Of a DNA stretch of 64,000 nucleotides, positions 59,224-64,000 are shown in pieces. Made by a program: the position numbers and the translations under genes. The DNA is taken from the NCBI RefSeq assembly GCF_020532645.1, contig NZ_JAJAUZ010000045.1:1-64000 (forward strand). Direction: 5' to 3'. This stretch comes from Streptomyces bambusae (GTDB lineage: Bacteria; Actinomycetota; Actinomycetes; Streptomycetales; Streptomycetaceae). Positions within the stretch are counted from its first letter, which is position 1. Each line of letters opens with the position of its first letter. The notes beneath the pieces were generated by a model. That model made no database searches and had not been told where the DNA came from. It saw only the letters and a list, made by a program, of their open reading frames with translations.

Positions 59224-62160
59224 TCAGGGCCGGGTGGCCAGCTCCAGCTCCACCAGCACCGAGTGCCAGCTCCGCCCGGTGGCACGGTTCATGCCGACCT
59301 CGCACATCCGGTTGGCGCTGAGGTGCGCGTCGAACGGACGGGCCGTCACCTCCGCCGCCTCCCGCGCGGTGGCCGCCGCCGTCAGCTCCGGGTGCAGCAT
59401 CCCGCGGTCCCCGGCGAACGCGCAGCAGCCCGCGTCCTGCGGCACCACGACCTCCTCCGCACACGCCTCGGCCACCGCCCGCAGCCGCGCCCCGTCGCCG
59501 AGGTGCCGTGTCGAGCAGGTCGGGTGCAGCACGGCGGAACCCACCCGCCGCAGCACCTCCAGCCGCGGCAGCAGCTCGTCCGCCGCCCACACCACCGAGT
59601 CCAGCACGGTCAGTTCGGCGTGCAGCTCCCGGTTGTCGTCGGTGAGGTACGGCACCACCTCGCGGGCGAGGCCGAGCGTGCACGATGAGGCGTCCACCAC
59701 CAGCGGCAGCCGCCCGCCGGCGGTCCAGCCCCAGGCGGCCTCGACGATCCGGTTCGCCATGATCCGGTTCCCGGCCTCGTACCCCTTGGAGTGCCAGATG
59801 GTCGCGCAGCAGGTGCCGGTCACGTCCGAGGGGATCCACACTGGCCGCCCGGCCCGCGCCGACACGGCGACCACGGCCTCCGGGAGCGAGGGGCCGGCCC
59901 CGTCCTGCGGCCCGCCGAAGATCCGGTTGACGCACGACGGGTAGTAGACGGCGGCCGCCCCGACCCGCTCGGTCGGCGGCAGCCCGCGGGCCGCCGCCCC
60001 CGGGATCTCCGGCAGCCACTGCGGCAGCAGATCGGGCCGCACCGCCTTGCGCGCGGCGCTCGTGGCCGCGCGCAGCGGACCGTCCCCGATCCGCGCGCCG
60101 ATCCGCCCGGCGGCCGCGACCGCGGCCCGCGCGGCGGCCTCGGCGGCCTTGAAGTGCCGGGCCGCCGACGCGGCCGCCCGCTCCTCGCGCGGCCCGTGCC
60201 GACGGTGCCGGAACTCCTTCATCAAGGCGCCCGTGTCGATGCCCACCGGGCAGGCCAGCCGGCAGAGGGAATCCCCGGCGCAGGTGTCGACGGCGTCGTA
60301 TCCGTACGCCTCCAGCAGCCCTTCCAGGACCGGGGAGCCGGCCGGCTGGCGCATCATCTCCCGGCGCAGCACGATCCGCTGGCGCGGGGTGGTCGTCAGG
60401 TCCCGGCTGGGGCAGACGGGTTCGCAGAACCCGCACTCGATGCACGGGTCGCCGATCGCTTCCACCTGCGGAATCGTCTTCAGGCCGCGCAGATGTGCCT
60501 GCGGGTCGCGGTCGAGCACGATCCGCGGGGCCAGCACCCCGTCCGGGTCGATGAGCTGCTTGGTGCGCCACATCAGGCCGGTCGCCTTCGGCCCCCACTC
60601 CAGCTCCAGGTACGGCGCGATGTTCCGGCCGGTGGCGTGCTCCGCCTTCAGTGATCCGTCGAACCGCTCCACCACGAGCCGGCAGAACGCGTCCATGAAC
60701 GCCCCGTAGCGCGCCACGTCGGCGGGCCGCGCCGCGTCGAAGGCCAGCAGGAAGTGCAGGTTCCCGTGCGCCGCATGGCCGGCGACGGCCGCGTCGAAGC
60801 CGTGCTCCGCCTGGAGCTCCAGCAGCGCCGCGCAGGCCTCGGCCAGCCGCCCCGGGGGCACCGCGAAGTCCTCCGTGATCAGGGTGGTGCCGGGCGCCCG
60901 GGTGCCGCCGACCGCGGCCACGAAGGCCTTGCGGGCCTGCCAGTAGCCGGCGATCGCGGCGGGGTCCCGGGTGAACGCGTTCGTCACCGAGGGCACCGGG
61001 GCGACCAGCTCCAGCCCGGCGAGCACCTGCGCCGCCCGGCGCTCGTACTCCTCCTGCGCGGCCCCGTCCGGCGCCCGGAACTCCACGAGCAGCGCCGTGG
61101 TGTCCCTGGGCAGCCCGGCCCAGTCCGCGGGCACCCCCGGCACACTGACCGAGGCGCGCAGCGAGTTGCCGTCCATCAGCTCCACGGCCGTCGCCCCGGC
61201 CGCGTTGAACAGCGGCACCGCGGCCGCCGCGGCCGGCAGCGACGGGAAGAACAGCAGACCGGCGGTGGCCAGCCGGTCCAGCGGCAGGGTGTCGAACACG
61301 ACCTCGGAGATGAACCCGAACGTGCCCTCCGAGCCCACCATCAGCCCGCGCAGGATCTCCACGGGCGTCACCCCGTCGAGGTACGCGTCCAGCCGGTAGC
61401 CGTTGGTGTTCTTGATCTCGTACTTGGCCCGGATCCGGGCGCACAGCTCCGGATCGGCCTCGATCTCCGCCTTCACCGCCAGCAGCCCCGCGCACAGGGC
61501 CGGTTCGGCACGGGCCAGCTCCTCGTCGGCCAGCGGGTCGGCGGTGTCCACGACGGTGCCGCCCGGCAGCACGAAGGTGAGCGAGGAGACGGTCCGGTAC
61601 GAGTTCCTGGTGGTGCCGGCCGTCATCCCGGACGAGTTGTTGGCCACCACCCCGCCGATCGTGCAGGCGGCGGCGCTGGCCGGGTCCGGACCGAGCACCC
61701 GGCCGTACCCGGCCAGCGCGGCGTTCACCCGGGCGACCGTGGTGCCCGGCCGGACCCGGGCCCGCAGCCCGTCCTCCTCCACCTCGACGCCCGCCCAGTG
61801 GCGCCGTACGTCGACGAGCACGTCCTCGCCCTGGGCCTGCCCGTTGAGGGAGGTGCCGGCGGCCCGGAAGACCACCTCGCGCTGCCGGCCGTGCGCGTAC
61901 GAGAGGACGGCGGAGACGTCGTCGATGTCCTCGGCCACCACGACCACCTGCGGCACGAACCGGTACGGCGAGGCATCGGACGCGTACCGCACCAGGTCGG
62001 AGACCTTCCAGAGCACCTTCTCCGGGCCCAGCAGCTCCGCCAGCTCGGCGCGCAGCACCTCGGGGGTGCCCGGCGCCCGGTGCCCGGGCAGCCGGTCGGG
62101 TGCGGGACCGGCCGCCGACCGTGGCCGCAGCGCTCCGGGTTTCGGCTCCAGCAGCGGCAT
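59224..62160 (-). CDS. Large FAD-linked oxidase / Fe-S oxidoreductase fusion (D-lactate or D-2-hydroxyacid dehydrogenase-like)
   Basis: 978 residues. The N-terminal half is a VAO-type FAD domain (FRAAGTSLNGQAQGEDVLVD, DPASAAACTIGGVVANNSSG, GSEGTFGFI) plus its C-terminal cap with HAAHGNLHF. Two 4Fe-4S motifs follow: CIECGFCEPVCPS and CAGDSLCRLACPVG. The end has CCG-type cysteine-rich repeats (TGTCCATIWHSKG, DAGCCAFAGDRG). This is the Ydi/Dld-II-like family that oxidises D-2-hydroxyacids and passes electrons to the quinone pool. It lies 18 bases after a marR gene on the same strand, so both are likely co-transcribed. Confidence 0.9.
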   Translation of the reverse strand: MPLLEPKPGALRPRSAAGPAPDRLPGHRAPGTPEVLRAELAELLGPEKVLWKVSDLVRYASDASPYRFVPQVVVVAEDIDDVSAVLSYAHGRQREVVFRAAGTSLNGQAQGEDVLVDVRRHWAGVEVEEDGLRARVRPGTTVARVNAALAGYGRVLGPDPASAAACTIGGVVANNSSGMTAGTTRNSYRTVSSLTFVLPGGTVVDTADPLADEELARAEPALCAGLLAVKAEIEADPELCARIRAKYEIKNTNGYRLDAYLDGVTPVEILRGLMVGSEGTFGFISEVVFDTLPLDRLATAGLLFFPSLPAAAAAVPLFNAAGATAVELMDGNSLRASVSVPGVPADWAGLPRDTTALLVEFRAPDGAAQEEYERRAAQVLAGLELVAPVPSVTNAFTRDPAAIAGYWQARKAFVAAVGGTRAPGTTLITEDFAVPPGRLAEACAALLELQAEHGFDAAVAGHAAHGNLHFLLAFDAARPADVARYGAFMDAFCRLVVERFDGSLKAEHATGRNIAPYLELEWGPKATGLMWRTKQLIDPDGVLAPRIVLDRDPQAHLRGLKTIPQVEAIGDPCIECGFCEPVCPSRDLTTTPRQRIVLRREMMRQPAGSPVLEGLLEAYGYDAVDTCAGDSLCRLACPVGIDTGALMKEFRHRRHGPREERAAASAARHFKAAEAAARAAVAAAGRIGARIGDGPLRAATSAARKAVRPDLLPQWLPEIPGAAARGLPPTERVGAAAVYYPSCVNRIFGGPQDGAGPSLPEAVVAVSARAGRPVWIPSDVTGTCCATIWHSKGYEAGNRIMANRIVEAAWGWTAGGRLPLVVDASSCTLGLAREVVPYLTDDNRELHAELTVLDSVVWAADELLPRLEVLRRVGSAVLHPTCSTRHLGDGARLRAVAEACAEEVVVPQDAGCCAFAGDRGMLHPELTAAATAREAAEVTARPFDAHLSANRMCEVGMNRATGRSWHSVLVELELATRP

Positions 62161-62178
62161 GGCGGGCCCCTCTCCTGC

Positions 62179-62661
62179 TCAGCAGCGGAACTCGGGCCCT
62201 TCGGCCAGAGCGTTCAGCAGGCCCCCGAGCACCTCGCGCTGATCGGGGGTCAGCGGAGCCAGGATCTCCTCTGCGGCCTCCCGGCGCGCGCTCCTCAGCT
62301 GCCGCAGCGTGGCGCGGCCGGCGTCGGTGAGCTCGATCCGCACCACCCGGCGGTTCCCCGGGTCGGGGGCGCGGCGCACGCACCCGGCCGCCTCCAGACC
62401 GTCGACCAGGCTGGTGACCGCCCGCGGCACCACTTCGAGCCGGGCCGCCAGGTCCGTCATCCGGGGCGGCTGCTCGTAGTGGGCCACCGTGCGCAGCAGC
62501 CGCGACTGCGCCGGGGTGATCCCCAGCGGCTCCAGCTGGCGCTTCTGGATGCGGTGCAGCCGTCGGGTGAGCCGCAGGAGCTGCTCGGCCAGCAGCCCGT
62601 CGGCGTCGGCGGCCGGGCCGCCGGGCGGCGGGACGGGAGCCGGGCTGGAGGCGGTGGTCAT
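62179..62661 (-). CDS. MarR-family transcriptional regulator
   Basis: 160 residues from ATG 62661. Winged helix: LGITPAQSRLLRTVAHYEQPPRMTDLAARLEVVPRAVTSLVDGLEAAGCVRR, wing RRVVRIELTDAGRA. Divergent from the ABC exporter at 62781 and co-directional with the oxidoreductase. Probably represses one or both in response to a small ligand; dyads in the 119-base divergent spacer fit its operators. Confidence 0.92.
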   Translation of the reverse strand: MTTASSPAPVPPPGGPAADADGLLAEQLLRLTRRLHRIQKRQLEPLGITPAQSRLLRTVAHYEQPPRMTDLAARLEVVPRAVTSLVDGLEAAGCVRRAPDPGNRRVVRIELTDAGRATLRQLRSARREAAEEILAPLTPDQREVLGGLLNALAEGPEFRC

Positions 62662-62684
62662 GACGCGAACAATAACAGGATGCC

Positions 62685-62719
62685 GTTCATTGTGAACATA
62701 GGTAATAATGACCTAGGCT
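62685..62719. promoter_or_regulatory. Divergent marR/ABC promoter with two dyads
   Basis: GTTCA-TTG-TGAAC (62685-62697) and TAGGT-AATAATG-ACCTA (62699-62715). They overlap a candidate plus-strand promoter: -35 TTGTGA (62690-62695), an 18-base spacer and -10 TAGGCT (62714-62719). Binding of MarR here would block transcription of the exporter. Confidence 0.55.
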
Positions 62720-62780
62720 CACTCCGGCGACCCCCGCCGGAGTTCCGTATCCGCTCGCCGTCACGTCTCGGAGGAGGCGC

Positions 62781-64000
62781 ATGCGACCCGAAGGACCCGA
62801 CTGGACCCCCTCGGTCCACCCTCTCGACCCCACCCGCCCGGCCACGGCCGAGCAGCCCCGCGAGCTGCGCCGCATCGTGCGGCTCTTCCGGCCCTACCGC
62901 GGCCGGCTCGCCCTGGTCGGCCTGCTCGTGGCCGCCTCCTCGCTGGTCGGCGTCGCCTCGCCGTTCCTGCTCAAGGAGATCCTCGACACCGCGATCCCGC
63001 AGGGGCGCACCGGGCTGCTCAGCCTGCTCGCGTTCGGCATGATCCTCACCGCGGTGGTCACCAGCGTCTTCGGTGTGCTCCAGACGCTGATCTCCACCAC
63101 CGTCGGCCAGCGCGTCATGCACGACCTGCGGACCTCGGTCTACGCGCAGCTCCAGCGGATGCCGCTGGCCTTCTTCACCCGCACCCGCACCGGCGAGGTG
63201 CAGTCCCGCATCGCCAACGACATCGGCGGCATGCAGGCGACCGTCACCTCCACCGCCACCTCGCTGGTCTCCAACCTCACCGCGGTCGTGGCCTCGGTCG
63301 TGGCGATGCTCGCCCTGGACTGGCGGCTCACGCTGGTCTCGCTGCTGCTGCTCCCGCTGTTCGTGTGGATCAGCCGCCGGGTCGGCCGCGAGCGCAAGAA
63401 GATCACCACGCAGCGGCAGAAGCAGATGGCCGCGATGGCCGCCACCGTCACCGAGTCGCTCTCGGTCAGCGGCATCCTGCTGGGCCGCACCATGGGCCGC
63501 GCGGATTCCCTGACCGCCTCCTTCGCCGAGGAGTCCGAGAAGCTGGTGGACCTCGAGGTGCGCTCCAGCATGGCCGGCCGGTGGCGGATGTCGACGATCG
63601 GCATCGTCATGGCCGCCATGCCGGCGCTCATCTACTGGGCCGCCGGCCTCGCCCTCCAGTCCGGCGCCCCCGCCCTGTCCGTGGGCACCCTCGTCGCCTT
63701 CGTCACCCTCCAGCAGGGTCTGTTCCGGCCCGCCGTGAGCCTGCTGTCCACGGGCGTCCAGATCCAGACTTCCCTCGCCCTGTTCGCCCGGATCTTCGAG
63801 TACCTCGACCTCCCTGTGGAGATAACGGAACGGCCCGACCCGGTCCGGCTCGACCAGGCCAAGGGCGAAGTGCGCTTCGAGGCGGTCGACTTCGCGTACG
63901 ACCCGGCGGCCGGAGCGGACCGGACGACGCTGTCCGGCATCGACCTCACCGTCCCCGCCGGCGGCTCCCTGGCCGTGGTCGGCGCCACCGGATCCGGCAA
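62781..64000 (+). CDS. ABC exporter, permease plus ATPase, 3' end cut by window edge
   Basis: ATG 62781 with GGAGGAGG upstream; 406 residues are visible. Six membrane helices (residues 35-330) with the type-I exporter coupling pattern MPLAFFTRTRTGEVQSRIANDI. The nucleotide domain begins VRFEAVDFAYD and the frame ends within an intact Walker A (VVGATGSGK). Likely a MarR-controlled multidrug- or lipid-type exporter. Confidence 0.92.
   Translation, partial: MRPEGPDWTPSVHPLDPTRPATAEQPRELRRIVRLFRPYRGRLALVGLLVAASSLVGVASPFLLKEILDTAIPQGRTGLLSLLAFGMILTAVVTSVFGVLQTLISTTVGQRVMHDLRTSVYAQLQRMPLAFFTRTRTGEVQSRIANDIGGMQATVTSTATSLVSNLTAVVASVVAMLALDWRLTLVSLLLLPLFVWISRRVGRERKKITTQRQKQMAAMAATVTESLSVSGILLGRTMGRADSLTASFAEESEKLVDLEVRSSMAGRWRMSTIGIVMAAMPALIYWAAGLALQSGAPALSVGTLVAFVTLQQGLFRPAVSLLSTGVQIQTSLALFARIFEYLDLPVEITERPDPVRLDQAKGEVRFEAVDFAYDPAAGADRTTLSGIDLTVPAGGSLAVVGATGSG

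Overview
The window is chromosomal DNA of a Streptomyces-type actinomycete. GC content is very high and third codon positions are almost all G or C. GTG and TTG starts are common, stop/start overlaps of the GTGA or ATGA type are frequent, and there are two conservon operons (CvnA-B-C-D), a CYP157-type P450 and one rare TTA leucine codon. I saw no rRNA, tRNA, CRISPR array, insertion sequence or prophage gene. The left edge cuts a DUF11 surface protein and the right edge cuts an ABC exporter.

Left part (1-20.8 kb). A conservon (8342-5824, minus) continues in the same direction into a cytochrome P450 without an ExxR motif and a bacterial dimethylallyltryptophan-synthase-type prenyltransferase. 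A flavin monooxygenase converges on the prenyltransferase. Together these look like a small, signal-controlled prenyl-indole pathway. The cvnC gene carries a TTA codon, so the operon may be under bldA control. Next come small enzymes (DHFR-like, VOC, SDR). A tightly overlapped redox-signalling operon follows: receiver fused to a thioredoxin-reductase-like flavoprotein, a cyclic-nucleotide-domain histidine kinase and a UBP zinc finger. Two secreted proteins close this part: a beta-propeller/FN3/LamG protein and a subtilase.

Middle (21-42 kb). This holds a remnant of an FMN reductase, an MMPL transporter with a two-component system, a PARG-like TIGR02452 protein next to a seven-copy 14-bp tandem repeat, and a fatty-acid desaturase with its ferredoxin-reductase partner and a divergent PucR regulator. 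An aldehyde dehydrogenase with its likely GAF/winged-helix regulator and a SNF2 helicase-SWIM pair follow, then a run of housekeeping or unassigned genes (MOSC, TrmO, MpaB-like oxygenase, methyltransferase).

Right part (42-64 kb). An MHYT membrane protein leads a second conservon (43076-47449), this one with a large sensor kinase, followed by a lone roadblock protein. Then come DUF6397-like, YchJ, TesB-type thioesterase, a DUF3516-type helicase, a YdjM-like membrane protein and a HAF-repeat secreted protein. An ABC exporter heterodimer follows in which each subunit has lost a different, complementary ATP-site motif. The window ends with a MarR regulator plus a large FAD/Fe-S oxidoreductase, divergent from a third ABC exporter.
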